Shown: positions 22,932 to 33,850 of the stretch, piece after piece
Numbering within the stretch: position 1 is the first letter of the stretch
Layout: each line of letters starts with the position of its first letter
Source: Molossus alvarezi
Lineage: Eukaryota; Chordata; Mammalia; Chiroptera; Molossidae
DNA: 64,000 nucleotides
Reading direction: 5' to 3'
Assembly: GCA_037176705.1 (NCBI GenBank)
Contig: CM073886.1
Location: 93,178,501-93,242,500, forward strand
The notes under the pieces: model-generated
Told to the model about the DNA's origin: nothing
Databases searched by the model: none
Seen by the model: only the letters and a program-made list of their open reading frames with translations
Position numbers and translations under genes: made by a program

Positions 22932-23160
22932 TTTCATCTTTTTGGGGCACATATCTGCTCAATTTTCCCAACATCATTTATTGAATAGACATCTTTGTTT
23001 TTGCCTCCTTTGTCAAATATTAATTAACCATAAGACATGGGTTTATTTCATCTTTTTTGTATGTATCTGCCCAATTTTCCCAACACCATTTATTGAATAG
23101 ACTATTTTAGTTTGTTTTTGTCTCCTTTGTCAGATATTAATTGACCATAAAGACATGGCT
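22932..23160. repeat. Imperfect ~115-bp tandem duplication inside L1
   Basis: Unit 1 (about 22932-23045) and unit 2 (about 23046-23160) share TTTCATCTTTTT, ATCTGCTCAATTTTCCCAAC against ATCTGCCCAATTTTCCCAAC, TTTATTGAATAGAC and GACATGG. Offsets between matching words are 112-118 bp, so small indels have accumulated. Confidence 0.88.
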
Positions 23161-23237
23161 TTATTTTTGGGTTCTCTATTTTGTTCCATTGACCTATATG
23201 TCTGTTTTTATGCCAGGACCATGCTGGTTTATTTTTT

Positions 23238-23558
23238 TCATGCTCTTTTGATTACTGTGGCCTTGTAGTTTTGTTTGATATCGGGTAGCATGATTCCTCC
23301 AACTTTGTTATTCTTTTTCAAGATGACTGTGGCTATTCGGAGGTGTTTGTGGTTCCATATACATTTTTGGAATATGTTTCCTAGTTTTGTGAAACACACC
23401 ATTGGTATTCTGATAGAAATTGTGTTGAATTTATAGATTGCTTTGGGTAGTATGGACATTTTAATAAAGTTAATTCTTTCTATCCAATAACACAGTTTAT
23501 GCTTCCACTTATTTGTATCTTCTTCAATTTCTTTCTTTAGTGTCTTATACTTTTTCAA
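23238..23558 (-). pseudogene. L1 ORF2 fragment downstream of the RT domain
   Basis: The frame includes [20 protein letters not shown] and [10 protein letters not shown], matching the ORF2 region just after the reverse transcriptase. It is the longest surviving ORF2 piece (106 codons), and stops and a frameshift lie on both sides. Confidence 0.9.
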
Positions 23559-23790
23559 GTACAGGTCATCTTTTATATCCTTGGTTAAATTTATTACTAG
23601 GTATGCATTTTATTCTTTTAGAAGCAATTGTGAATGGGATTGTTTTCTTAGTCTCCCTTTCTGATAGTTCATTATGGATGTATAAAAATGCAACTAATTT
23701 GTATTTATTTTGTATCCTGAAACTTTACTGAATTCATTTATCAATCCTGGTAGTTTTTTGGTGGAATCTTTAGGGTTCTTTTTTTTTTTT

Positions 23791-24150
23791 CCCAAATCTT
23801 TATTGTTGGATGTAAAATGTATTACAGATGTTCCACATTTTCCCCCCATTGACCCCCTCTTCCCCACTCCCACACCCCTCCCACCTTTTCCCACATTATT
23901 GTCTGTGTCCATTGGTTATGCATATAAGTTCTTTGGTTTATTTCTTCCCACCCCCACCCCCAACCCCTTTCCCTTTGAGGTTTGTCAGTCTAGCAATGAA
24001 TTTGTGCTTCTTAATCCCTTCACCTTTTTCACCCATTCCCCCAACCCCCTTCCCAACTGGCAACCAACAAAATGTTCTCTGTATCTATGAGAATGTTTCT
24101 GTTCTTCCTGTTCATTTTGTTTGTAGATTCCATTGTTGATAGATATGTAT
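23791..24150 (-). terminator. HAL1 3' UTR and polyadenylation signal
   Basis: C-rich on plus (G-rich on minus) with AATAAA on minus at 23799-23804, about 10 bases before the poly(A) tail. A G-rich 3' UTR upstream of the tail is typical of mammalian L1s. Confidence 0.75.
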
Positions 24151-25092
24151 TCATTGCCATTTTGTTTGTTCATACATTTTATCTTTTTCTTCAAAAAGAC
24201 CCTTCATCATTTCATATAATAACGGTTTGGTAGTGATGAACTCCTTTAACTTTTTCTTGTCTGGGAAAGTTTTTATATGTCCATCAATTCTAAATGACAG
24301 CTTTGCAGGATAGAGTAATTTTGGTTGTAGGTTCTTGGTTTTCATCACTCTGAATATTTCTTGCCACTCCCTTCTGGCCTGCAAAGTTTCTTTTGAGAAA
24401 TCAGCTGACAGCCTAATGGGTACTCCCTTGTAGGTAACTAGCTACCTTTCTCTTACTGCTTTTAATATTCTCTCTTTGTCTTGAACCTTTTGCATTTTGA
24501 TGATGATGTGTCTTGGTGTGTGCCTCTTGGGGTTCATCTTGTTTGGGACTCTCTGTGCTTCCTGGACTTGTATGTCTGTTTCCTTCACCAAGTTAGGAAA
24601 GTTTTCTGCCATTATTGTTTCAAACAGGTTTTCGATTTCTTGTTCTCTCTCTTCTCCTTCGGGCACCCCGAAGATGCGAATGTTGGCACGCTTGAAGTTG
24701 TCCCAGAGGCTCCTTACACTATCCTCATTTTTTTGGATTCTTTTTTCTTTTTGCTGTTCTGATTGGGGATTTTTTGCTTCCTTATATTCCAAATCGATGG
24801 TTTGCTCCTTGGATTTACATACTCTATTATTGAAGCTGTGTAAATTATTCTTTATTTCAGTTAATGCCTCCCTTAATTCTAAGTGTGTATCCATGATTTC
24901 TAACTGGTCCTTTTTTATGCTCTTGAGGCCCTCCCTAAGTTCACTGAGGTTCTCACTAAGTTCATTGAGCATCCTTATAAGCAGTATTTTGAACTCAGTA
25001 TCTGTTAGGTTGCTTATCTCCCTTTCGCTTAGTTCTTTTATTGGGGTTTTGTTCTGTTCTTTCATTTGGGACCTGTTTCTTTGTATCCTCAT
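24151..25092 (-). pseudogene. HAL1 ORF1 (L1 ORF1p-like RNA-binding protein), one in-frame stop
   Basis: The 313-codon frame would encode an L1 ORF1p-type nucleic-acid chaperone that trimerises and packages retrotransposon RNA. Residues about 20-120 are a charged, heptad-like coiled coil. An RRM follows at about 126-215, with RANIRIFGVPEGEE and PRHIIIKMQKV. The C-terminal domain follows, with ETLQARREWQEIF and LLYPAKLSFRIDG. The ORF1p length is near the family norm of about 340. The sole break is an amber TAG at 24442-24444 (codon 217) in the RRM-CTD linker. The frame resumes at once without a shift. The start chosen is the ATG at 25090-25092, the first in this frame. An upstream overlapping 79-codon frame (24995-25234) is in another frame. 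Confidence 0.88.
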
Positions 25093-25981
25093 TTTGGCTG
25101 CCTCCCTGTGTTTGTTTCTGTGTATTACTTAATGAGAGGTACGGGGCTCGCTGAGACCCGGTGCTGCTCGTTTGAAAGAATTTAGGAAAAACCTGAAGCA
25201 GGATCCAAGACCGGCCAATCCTATGGTTAAGCAAGTGGCAACAGCTTGGGTGGGCTTGAAAGTTGTGTGGGGCGGGGCGGGGCCTCAGGGAGTCAGCAGG
25301 GCGGGGCTACCAGTGTGAGCCAGGTTGCTGGAGTCCCAGATATAGCTTCTGTCTGCCGCCCCTGGGAAGGGCTCACCAAAGGAACAAAGGCCTCTGACAG
25401 CACGTTTGTCCCCGAGGAAGCCCCCTCTCCAGCCCTCGCTCCAGTGCCAAACAGCTCAGTTCTTCCCTATATGTCTCTGGCGCCCCTCGAGCTGCCTCCC
25501 CTCCAAGCTTAGAGGAAGTGAATCCAGTAAGTCCGTGCGCGGGCCCTTTAAGGAGCTGCCTGGGGCTCCAGCCGCTTCAGCCTCCCTGAGCCTCAGTTCC
25601 CGCTGGTTTTTCCAGCCAGAAGTTATGGGGATTCTCTTCCTGGCACTGGAACCCTGAGCGGGGCACCTGGTGTGGGACGAGGACCCGTCAGTCCTCAGGA
25701 AGGACCTTCCCAGCTGCGGGAGCCTCCTGATTTTTATCCGCCACACTTGGGTGTGGGACCAGCCCGTCTCGCCGCCACCACCCCTCAGTGCCGCCGCCTG
25801 TCCTACCGGTCTGGATGTAGCTGCTTTTTTTTTCTTATTTCCGTAGTTTACGACTTCCATTCAGCTTGATTTCAGGCGGTTTTGAATGATGGTTGTTCTG
25901 TAGTTTAGTTGTAACTTTGATGTGGTTGAGGGAGGACGCGATACCGCGTTTACCTACCCGCCATCTTGACCGGAAGTTCTG
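25093..25981 (-). promoter_or_regulatory. HAL1 5' UTR with internal promoter and CpG cluster
   Basis: This is the most GC- and CpG-rich part of the window, especially 25240-25850. GGGGCGGGGCGGGGC at about 25269-25284 offers Sp1-type GC boxes. At the transcript start, CAAGATGGCGGG on minus (25957-25968) matches the YY1 site used at the 5' end of L1 promoters. Promoter function is inferred from L1 precedent. Confidence 0.7.
25957..25968 (-). promoter_or_regulatory. YY1-like site at HAL1 5' end
   Basis: Minus strand CAAGATGGCGGG lies within 25 bp of the element start, the position at which YY1 sets the start site in L1 elements. Confidence 0.7.
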
Positions 25982-26003
25982 TTAGGGTTCTTTATATATG
26001 GTA

Positions 26004-26255
26004 TCATGTCATCTGCACATGACAATTTTCTTCTTCCTTTCCAATTTGGATGCCTTTTATTTCTTCTTCTTGTCTGATTACTGAGAGTAAGACTTCTAGT
26101 ACTATATTAAATAAGAATGGTGAAAGCAGACATCTCTGTCTTGTTCCTGATATTAAGGGAACTGCTTGTAGTTTTTGCCCATTGAGTATAATATTTGTTG
26201 TGGGATTGTCATACATATATTTTATTTTGTTAAGGTATGTTCTGTCTATTCTCAC
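26004..26255 (-). pseudogene. L1 ORF2 reverse-transcriptase fragment
   Basis: The frame contains an [14 protein letters not shown] motif and [11 protein letters not shown], the core of the L1 reverse transcriptase before the catalytic aspartates. At the catalytic box the reading shifts by one base. In the next frame the box reads CADD in place of the L1 FADD, so the enzyme is dead twice over. It sits just upstream (in L1 sense) of the HAL1 insertion site. Confidence 0.88.
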
Positions 26256-26473
26256 TTTATGAGAGTTCTTTTAAAAATCATAAATAGGTGCTGGATTTTA
26301 TCAAATGCTTTTTCTGCATCTATCAATATGATCATATGGGTTTTATCCTTCATTTTGTTTATGTGGTGTATCATGTTTGTTGATTTGCAGATATTGTGCC
26401 TGTTTACATTCCAGGAATAAATGCCACTTGATCATAGTGTATGATTTTTAATTGCTGGATTCAGTTTGCTAAT

Positions 26474-26686
26474 ATATATATATTTTAAGATTTTTTTATT
26501 GATCTCCAAAGAGAAAGAGAGAGAGAAACATAGATGTGAAACTGAAACATTGATTGACTGTCTCCTGCACACCCCTCAGGAGGAATTGAGCCTGCGACCT
26601 GGGCATATGCCCTGACTGGGAATTGAACCAGCGGCCCTTCAGTGCATGGGATGATGTCCAGCCAACTGAGCCACACTGGCCAGGGA
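26474..26686 (-). mobile_element. Ves-type SINE, class 2, inside L1
   Basis: Minus-strand head CCCTGGCCAGTGTGGCTCAG. The class 2 body and GAGATCAATAAAAAAATC tail are clear. Perfect 11-bp direct repeats AGTTTGCTAAT (26463-26473 and 26687-26697) show insertion into the outer L1. Confidence 0.95.
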
Positions 26687-27371
26687 AGTTTGCTAATGTT
26701 TTGTTGAGGATTTTAGCATCTAATGTTCATCAGGGATATTGGCCTATAATTTTTTCTTCTTTGTGGTGTCTTTATCTGGTTTTGGAATTAGGATAATGTT
26801 GGCTTAGTAAAATGAACTTGGGAGTCTTGCCTCCTCTTGAATTTTTGGGAATAGTTTGAGAAGGATAAGTGGTTGTTCTTCTTTGAATGTTTGGTAAAAT
26901 TAATCTGTGAAGCCATCCAGTCCAGGACTTTTGTGTCTTGGGAGTTTTTTGATTACTGTCTCAATTTTACTAGTTGTAATCCATCTGTCCATATTCTCTG
27001 ATTCTTTCTGATTCAGTTTTGGAAGATTGTATGTTTCTAGGAATTTATCTATTACTTCCAGATTGTCCAATTTGTTGGCATATAGTTGTTTGTAACATTT
27101 TCTTACAATTCTTTGTATTTCTTTGGTGTCAGTTGTTACTTCTTCCTTTTCATTTCTGATTTTATTTATTTGGGTCCTCTCTCTTATTTTCTAGATGATT
27201 CTGGTTAAAGGGTTGCCAATCTTGTTTATCTTATAAAGAACCAGCTCTTGGTTTCATTGATCTTTGTATTAGTTTGTTAGACTCTATTTTGTTTACTTCT
27301 GCTCTGACATTTATTGTTTCCTTTCTTCTACTCACTTTGGATTTTGTTGTTCTTTTTCTAGTTCCATTAAG

Positions 27372-30189
27372 TGTAAAATAACACATTATCTTGGTCAGAG
27401 CAAGTCATCAGTCAACTCAGATTTAAGGGGTAAGAAAATAGACTCCACCTCTTGATGGGAGGAAATGGGGGGAATGATTGATGGCAATGTTGAAGACTAT
27501 ATACCACATGGCCCATGTCACAGTGGTTTGTGTATTGAGGGAAATGGCATAGGCCCAGGCATCTTCCACAGTGTCCACACTACCCAGAGGAAACTCATGT
27601 ATCTGCTGTGCCCAATTGTGGGAGTGCTGACATTTATCCTCTCAATCCTTTAAAAAATACTCCAGCTGTTTCAGGTGCTCTGCAGCCCCAGTGGATTGAG
27701 ATGGAAATGCTCAACAGTCCCCTGTATAGTGGAAGGGGTTCCTCTATAGTCAAGCCTAGGCATTTTAATGTTTTGAATCATTTTCTTAGGGTTTCTCTCT
27801 TTCCTTGGCTTTAAGAAGGGGAATCACCCACTTCTTTTCCTTGCTGCACTAGGAAGGGATCAACCCAGTGGTGATGTGCAACCACTACCCAGAGACAAAC
27901 TGACTGACTAAAGGTTGGGGGAAGAATGTGACACTATGTAACTTTCCATTTATTTCCCACCCTATCTCTTGTCTATCCCAAGTCTCATAGTCAAGCAGAA
28001 TTATAAAATGTGAGAGCTGAAATTCACCCTAGAGATTGTCTAGTTCAGTGGTTTCCAGCTCTGCTTCATAGACCATTCGAGATTTCCTCCTACAACGTAA
28101 GAGCAACAATAGGGAGGGATAAGGGAAGGGAACAAGCAGGCTTTTGATGGTTCCCTCTCTCCTTCTCCAGCTTTTATGTGTTTTTCTGTATTGGTCTTGC
28201 ATCTAGATTTTGTATAAACAAGAGTTTCACTGTTAAAATTAGTTTGAAACATCTGAGAACAAGAGCCAGTGATGTTAAGTCACATGTTCAGGCACAGGGG
28301 AATCGGAGAGAAGCAATGCAGCCTGGGCATTGCCTGGGCAGCAGTTTGTAGAGCGCTAAGTACATCCCTGGAGATGTAAGGAGATGCAGTGAATTACGTT
28401 TACCCGCCCTCTGCACAATAGATGGAATTGAAAGGAATATGAAGATGAGCCACAAGGTTGTGGGGTGTGACAATCTCAAAAAGCCTTTGGGAGGTCAAGG
28501 TCACCAAACTGTCTTTGACGAGGATGGAACCTAGAAAATGCACATTCTTGTTTTGATAACTAGGGTCTGTGCATTTTTCTTCTCCCTCTTTTTTATACCT
28601 GGTGCTTAGTCTTCCCCCTACATTTTGTACATGTATTTAAAGGGTCTACGTTTGAAGGGGCATCAAATTTTTTGCCTACCTGCAACGCTCTCATGAGTCT
28701 GTCTGGCTGATGCCCTCAGGCACTTGGCCAGCTAGTGGCTGAGCCAGAGTGAGGAACCAAGTTTCCAATCCTATTCCAGCATCCTTCTCTTACTATGAAA
28801 CTCCTTTTATTTCATAAAGAAACCAGCATGATGATGTTTATCAATATGCACAGAACATACACAAGGAACTTGTCTTTCCACTGCCTCATTTTCTATATTC
28901 AAATAAATCAAGAATATAGTTTCTCTCTCTTCTAGCTGTTATGAGACTTGCTGATATAGTGTGTGTGACCCTTTGGATAAAAGCATAATGGAAAACAAAA
29001 TTGTATTAATAAGATATTGCTAATATTAATCAATATGAAATGCAATAGTGTTCTGGGGTGAGGAAGTCAAGAAAAAACGCTGTAATCTCCTCTGGGATCT
29101 GCAAGACCAGACACTTCCCAATGCTTCTTGGTAAACACTCAGCCTTGAAACGGTCCCCAAAAGTGCAGTAAAACATGCAACTCTAATGTTTGTGTTAGGT
29201 GGAAATTATGGCTTGGAAAATTCTAGCAAATCTCTTCAATCATGGAAACAGTGAGAGATGTTAAATTTCATATAATTATCCAGTCAGAATGGAAGCTCCA
29301 TCACATTCTGTGCTCTGTGTGATAACTGCTTAAAAAGGTCAGCATCCTTATAGTCCTGGTCTATAGGCCATATTCTAATTGAACTTCTTAATGTGTCTGA
29401 CAGATGGGAAATAGCTCATTTTGGCCCTCGATGTCTAGTCTTTTGTTCACATAACCTAATAACATGAGATTATTACTTTTGTATTTTATACAAGTCTGTA
29501 ATAAAGACCCCAGTTCCAAGGATAGCAATCAAAATTTTGTTTTTTATATTTTCCCATTTCGCTATAAGGAGCTTATAGTTATGGACATTCTCTCATTAAA
29601 TCAAGAGAACATAGTTCTACTATTTTCATTTTGCAAAGTGAGCTGCTTAGTTACACGAGGGTTGAGCAGCTTCTTTGAGTTTCATAAGCCATGGGTAGAA
29701 TTGGAAATCAAGCCTGTCTTTCTGGTTTGCTGAGTTTTCCAATCTTTCAAAAGGTATGGAAATCTTTCATAGTTTAATTCCAGCCCTACAGAGCTCAGAA
29801 CCACGTACCTCCTCTGTGTCTCGTTTTTCTTGTCTATCAGGTGTTTGCTATTCTTTGGACACAGCCAGTGGTAACTTGAACCATGGAGATAAAAAAGAAT
29901 TTTTCTGGGGGTGGGAATACAGGAGGATAATGCCAATAAACTAACTGAAGCCAAGTCAAACCAAGCCAAACAAACCACCAAACAACTCTGGAGCTTATAT
30001 GGCAGCATTAGATAAGTAAATATAGCTCTAAAGATCTAAAGAAATAGTACCACCTATGAGAACATCCATCCCCACCCCATAAGCATTTATATATATGAAA
30101 AAGCTTTATAGTCGCCCCTCTCCTGAAGATGTGTTAAACATCTCAAGGAAATGTGATTTAGCCATGTTTTTTGTTAATAATTTTTCCAC
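27372..30189. other. Unclassified non-coding sequence with decayed repeats
   Basis: The first 150 bases contain ATAGACTCCACCTCTTGATG, a phrase I associate with an old interspersed repeat but cannot name. MIR-like pieces appear near 28000-28060 and 29600-29700. No gene seen. Confidence 0.4.
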
Positions 30190-30835
30190 CCTTTGATTGC
30201 TACCTCTCCTGTGGTCATTCCTCTTTTGTTTCTTTTACACACATATTTCTCCTGCACGAACCCTTTATATTCTACTAGTCCTTGGGGTAATGTCCTAGTC
30301 CCTCTACTCAATTCCACTTATACTCTCTCCCTTGGTGGTGATTTTGTCCATGTCCTTGCTTCAGTTACCATAAAGATACTGACAATACCAAAATCTATGT
30401 CACCAGCCCTGGTTTCTTGCCTTAACATCTCCGCATGGCTGTACCTTGGGCCTCTCAAATTCAACATATCTCAAAATGAGCACATCACATTCTTCATCCC
30501 TCACCTCTTTTACTTACCCTTTACTCCCACTCTAGACTCTCTTACCTATTACAATAAAAGGCATCACTATCCATTTGGTTTAATCAACTAAAAACTGGGG
30601 ACCAAACTCAACTCTTTCTTCTCCATCACTTGCCATATCTAGTCCATTGGCAATTTTACATCTCTTCCATCTCCCCCCCCTTGAATTATCTCCACTGTCA
30701 CCATCCTAATCTAGTCTACAGGTCTTGCACCTTGCCTGCTCTAGCCATCCCCATACACACAATATACATCCACTACTTCTCACCCAAGGGTGCCAAACCA
30801 CCTTATAGAAGGAGGCAAATATCCAGGAGATAAAA
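30190..30835 (+). repeat. L2 LINE 3' region fragment
   Basis: The pyrimidine-rich plus strand follows the order of L2 coding and 3' sequence, including CAACATATCTCAAAATGAGC and ACTCAACTCTTTCTTCTCCA. Diverged, no open frame. Confidence 0.7.
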
Positions 30836-30950
30836 GTTATGGTCCTGCCTCTGCCTCTTACTGGCCGTATGAACCTAGGAAGAACACATAACCCATAGGA
30901 CCCAACTACTTCCTTTGTTACGATGGGAATACATAACAATTTGCCTTCTA
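30836..30950 (+). repeat. MIR SINE fragment
   Basis: CTGCCTCTTACTGGCCGTAT followed by GAACCTAGGAAGAACA matches the tRNA-distal part of MIR. Confidence 0.65.
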
Positions 30951-30991
30951 GAAGTTGGGGCTCAGCGAGCTGATCTCTAAAAAGCCCTCTC

Positions 30992-31241
30992 GCCCTGGCC
31001 GGTTTGGCTCAGCGGTTAGAGTGTCGGCCTGAGGTCCGGAGAGACCCAGGTTCAGTTCCCGCTAAGGGCACGTACTTCGGTTGCAGTTTGTCCCCGGCCC
31101 TGGTTGGTCGTGCGGGTGGCAGCCACTCGATGTGTCCCTTCACGTCGATGTTTCTCTCTCTCTCTCTCTTCCTCTCTCTCCCTCCCACTCTATCTGTACA
31201 AAAAATGGAAAAATATCCTCGGGTGAGGATAAAAAAAAATT

Positions 31242-31276
<35 letters not shown>
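30992..31276 (+). mobile_element. Ves-type SINE, class 1
   Basis: GCCCTGGCCGGTTTGGCTCA head, B-box-like GGTTCAGTTCC, class 1 tail CCTCGGGTGAGGATAAAAAA, then an (AAAT)n tail to 31276. Direct repeats AAAAAGCCCTCTC flank it (30979-30991 and 31277-31289). It is close to the class 1 consensus. Confidence 0.97.
31240..31276. repeat. (AAAT)n tail microsatellite
   Basis: About nine AAAT units grown from the poly(A) tail of the SINE. Confidence 0.95.
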
Positions 31277-31278
<2 letters not shown>

Positions 31279-31289
31279 AAAGCCCTCTC

Positions 31290-31856
31290 AGTTTCAAGAT
31301 TTGTGACTCTGTGCAGGAACTCAAATGTACTGACACACTGAAGTAACAACTAGACATACACTGATCAAATCCAGACAGTACCCCTAGGAATCTAGTGATA
31401 GTGGCATTTTGGGATTGACAATCCATGCTTTTTGGCCACTAAACACCTTTTAAACATTCTGTGTTTTAGAGTTTCCCATCTTAAGATTTCTACAACTCAA
31501 AAAAGATGGGACAAACTCAATTTCATAGCTCCCATTGGAGCTAGGACATACTTATGTTAAGCCAACCTTGGCAAGAAACACACCTTTTCTGAGGCTGAAG
31601 TTTATAGAGGTAATATAAAGAAAGAAAGGCCATTTTGGCAATGGGGCAGAGAGACGTTCAACTTTTAGAGGCAGCGTTGCCAATAGTGCTAACCCTGCCA
31701 CACCTTGGCTCGACTGTTCCTGTGGAGCCTGTGCCTGTGCCTGTGCCAGTGGCAGGAGGGTCCTTACTAGGTAATCTGATGGTTTAATTTGGGCATCATT
31801 TATGGCTTTATAGCTTTCCAAGTCCAGTTCTCTGATCTTCCTGGAGACTGTGTAGG
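31290..31856. other. Unclassified non-coding sequence
   Basis: A short GTGCCTGTGCCTGTGCC tandem lies at about 31728-31750. No gene seen. Confidence 0.4.
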
Positions 31857-31872
31857 CTAAGTAATGTTCTTT

Positions 31873-32108
31873 TTTTTTTTATCCTCACCCGAGGACATTT
31901 TTCGATATTTTGTTCAGATAGAGTGAGTGGGGGAGAGAGAGAGAGAAACATCGATGTGAAAGCGACACATCGAGTGGTTGCCACCCACACGACCCAACCA
32001 GGGCTGGGGACAAACTGCAACCAAGGTACGTGCCCTTAGCGGGAACCGAACCCGGGTCTCTCCGGACCGCAGGCCGACGCTCTAACCGCTGAGCCAAACC
32101 GGCCAGGG
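31873..32108 (-). mobile_element. Ves-type SINE, class 1
   Basis: Minus-strand head CCCTGGCCGGTTTGGCTCAG, GGGTTCGGTTCCC B box, CTCGGGTGAGGATAAAAA tail. Direct repeats CTAAGTAATGTTCTT (31858-31872 and 32109-32123) flank it. Confidence 0.97.
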
Positions 32109-32159
32109 CTAAGTAATGTTCTTTAATAAATTACATCTCTGTTTAAACTGTGGGGCCTC

Positions 32160-32425
32160 TGTTGTTCACAGCTATGAATCATATGCACTTCCTCCTCCAT
32201 CGTCTCCTCTGGGAAGCCTTCCTTGACTCCCAGATGACATTAAGTATCCTTGTTGTGGGCTCTTAGGGTGGAGAGTTCTTTTCCTCTTCTAACATGCATC
32301 AGATTTGTAGAGGTGTTTTCAGTGACTTGATGGTTTCCCCTGCTCCATTGTCTTCCTTTCTCTCCAGCATCTGGCTTACATGTAGCACATAGTAATCACT
32401 CAATAGGTGTTCATGTGAATCAAAT
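32160..32425 (+). repeat. L2 LINE 3' end
   Basis: TCTGGGAAGCCTTCCTTGAC and TAGCACATAGTAATCACTCA are L2 3' landmarks in the right order, with a shortened interior. Confidence 0.78.
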
Positions 32426-33599
32426 TGCTGATGTCTAAATGATTCATGATTGTAGCTAATGATCAGTTTTCTTAATTTTTTTCCTCATTAGAGATGAAAA
32501 ATAGCTGCTCATGCTCTTCATTTTTTTTTGCTTAAGAATAACATTAAAAAGATAACCTGGACCAATGTGGAGGTTACTAGAACTTTTGGGAGTTAGGCCT
32601 GCTTTACTATTAAGCTTTTTAAAGTTCTTGCATTTGCTGATTTCATTGAAATTTCCACTTTTAAAGACAGAAATGGGACCTTTGGGTTAAAATGATTAGA
32701 TTAGCTGCACGCTTTTCATGCAACTCTTCTCAAGGTCCCACTAAAACAGCAGTAAGAAGTGTATAACCCACAAGGGCAAAAAAGAGAACATGAGTCCCCA
32801 GCATACAATGGAGGGTACCAGAGTAAGCAGGGCAAGGGAAATCAGAGCCCGAGTGTCTGTGGAGAGTTATTGGCCAGAGAGAGTCATTTCCTCTACCACC
32901 ACCTGATATGCATGGTGTCAGGTACAGTAGAAAGGTGAGGATAAGGTGTAGGCAGTGGTGTCCTAGTAAATGTTTTACAACCAACTCTTGGAAAAAGAAA
33001 AATACAAAAAGAAGGAAAGAAAGAAAATGGCCAGTTTTGAGCTACGAACATGATATCACTGGATGTAGGACTGAGAAGAAATATGCATGATTGGTTCTTA
33101 GGGACTATCAGTAGCTGGTTCTAGCACATCATTGGGTGTAGGGAAAAAAATAGAGAGATTTGTCCAAGTTTAGTGTATAGAGAGATCTATCCTCTTTCCC
33201 ACAGCTAGGTGTCTGTCATCTCTCCACCATCACCACACACACAAGACTTGAACACACTATGCACTCAGAGATGAATCTCCAAATCTCTTTGAATGAATGA
33301 AGCATACCAGGAAAAAACTATTTAGGAATACTTATAAAGGCTTTTATTTTTTAGTACCTTTGCCTCTTTGTGTGTGTGTTGTGTGTTTGTATAAATTTTA
33401 AAATTGATTTAAAAGGCTATAGACTATTTAAAACAAAAATAATTAAAATGCCTTCTGGGGGTTGGAGGTAAAGTACATGAACAACATATACGAGCACCAT
33501 TAGCACAAAGGGCACAGGGGAGAAACAAACCCATACTCATGTTAAGGTTCCTACACCGTTCATGAAGCAAGGAGATACTCTTTGGAGGTAGACTTTGTT
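32426..33599. other. Unclassified non-coding sequence
   Basis: No gene. A short TGTGTG run lies at about 33369-33387. Confidence 0.4.
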
Positions 33600-33850
33600 G
33601 ACTAAAAGATGCATATTATAATTTCTAGATCAACCACGGAAGAGATAAAATCAGGAAGAGCTAAGAGAAGTCAATACTAAAGCATAATCAATTCACCTGA
33701 AAGAAGTCAGGAAAGGGGAAATAGAGGAGCAAAGAGCAAATGTGATAAATATAAGACAAATACCAAGATGAAAGACTTTAACCCAATCATTTCTGTAGTT
33801 AATGTAAATATAAATGGTGTAAGTTAAACCATTTTACATTAACATCTTAA
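33600..33850 (+). repeat. Old L1M/HAL1-like fragment
   Basis: A-rich with AAATACCAAGATGAAAGACT and TTAATGTAAATATAAATGG, wording found in old L1M and HAL1 elements. Edges and family uncertain. Confidence 0.45.

Larger units (their letters stand above)
23782..25981 (-). mobile_element. HAL1 (half-L1) retrotransposon, nearly full length, nested in L1
   Basis: On minus it starts CTTCCGGTCAAGATGGCGGG near 25977, passes through a GC-rich 5' UTR, carries ORF1 (24151-25092) and then a 3' UTR with AATAAA (23799-23804) and poly(A) (poly(T) at 23781-23790). There is no ORF2, only about 360 bp between the ORF1 stop and the tail. Perfect 12-bp direct repeats TTAGGGTTCTTT flank it (23770-23781 and 25982-25993), and outer L1 sequence resumes in register on both sides. 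ORF1-only L1 derivatives are known as HAL1 and have been described as recently active in bats. An internally deleted L1 is the alternative, but both ends and the spacing fit HAL1. Confidence 0.88.
21656..27371 (-). mobile_element. L1 LINE, 5'-truncated, interrupted by HAL1 and a SINE
   Basis: Minus orientation. The 3' UTR occupies about 21656-22100 and inactive ORF2 follows to a 5' break inside the reverse-transcriptase domain near 27371. HAL1 (23782-25981) and a SINE (26474-26686) split it, leaving about 3.3 kb of L1. Frames on minus match ORF2 at 22112-22294 (C-terminus), 22498-22698, 23238-23558 and 26004-26255. A tandem duplication of about 115 bp lies at 22932-23160. The last bases of the L1 3' end and the poly(A) tail are missing at the left edge. 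Confidence 0.9.

Noticed and set aside
23710..24139. 103-126 codon plus frames rich in proline and phenylalanine
   Set aside because: Antisense of the G-rich HAL1 3' UTR and poly(A) junction; low complexity.
24497..25132. 211-codon open frame on plus
   Set aside because: It is the antisense of HAL1 ORF1, made open by the codon bias of the real minus frame; leucine/serine-rich with no domain.
25456..25860. 134-codon frame in the CpG-rich segment
   Set aside because: Lies in the HAL1 5' UTR; GC-rich sequence has few stops, and no domain is visible.
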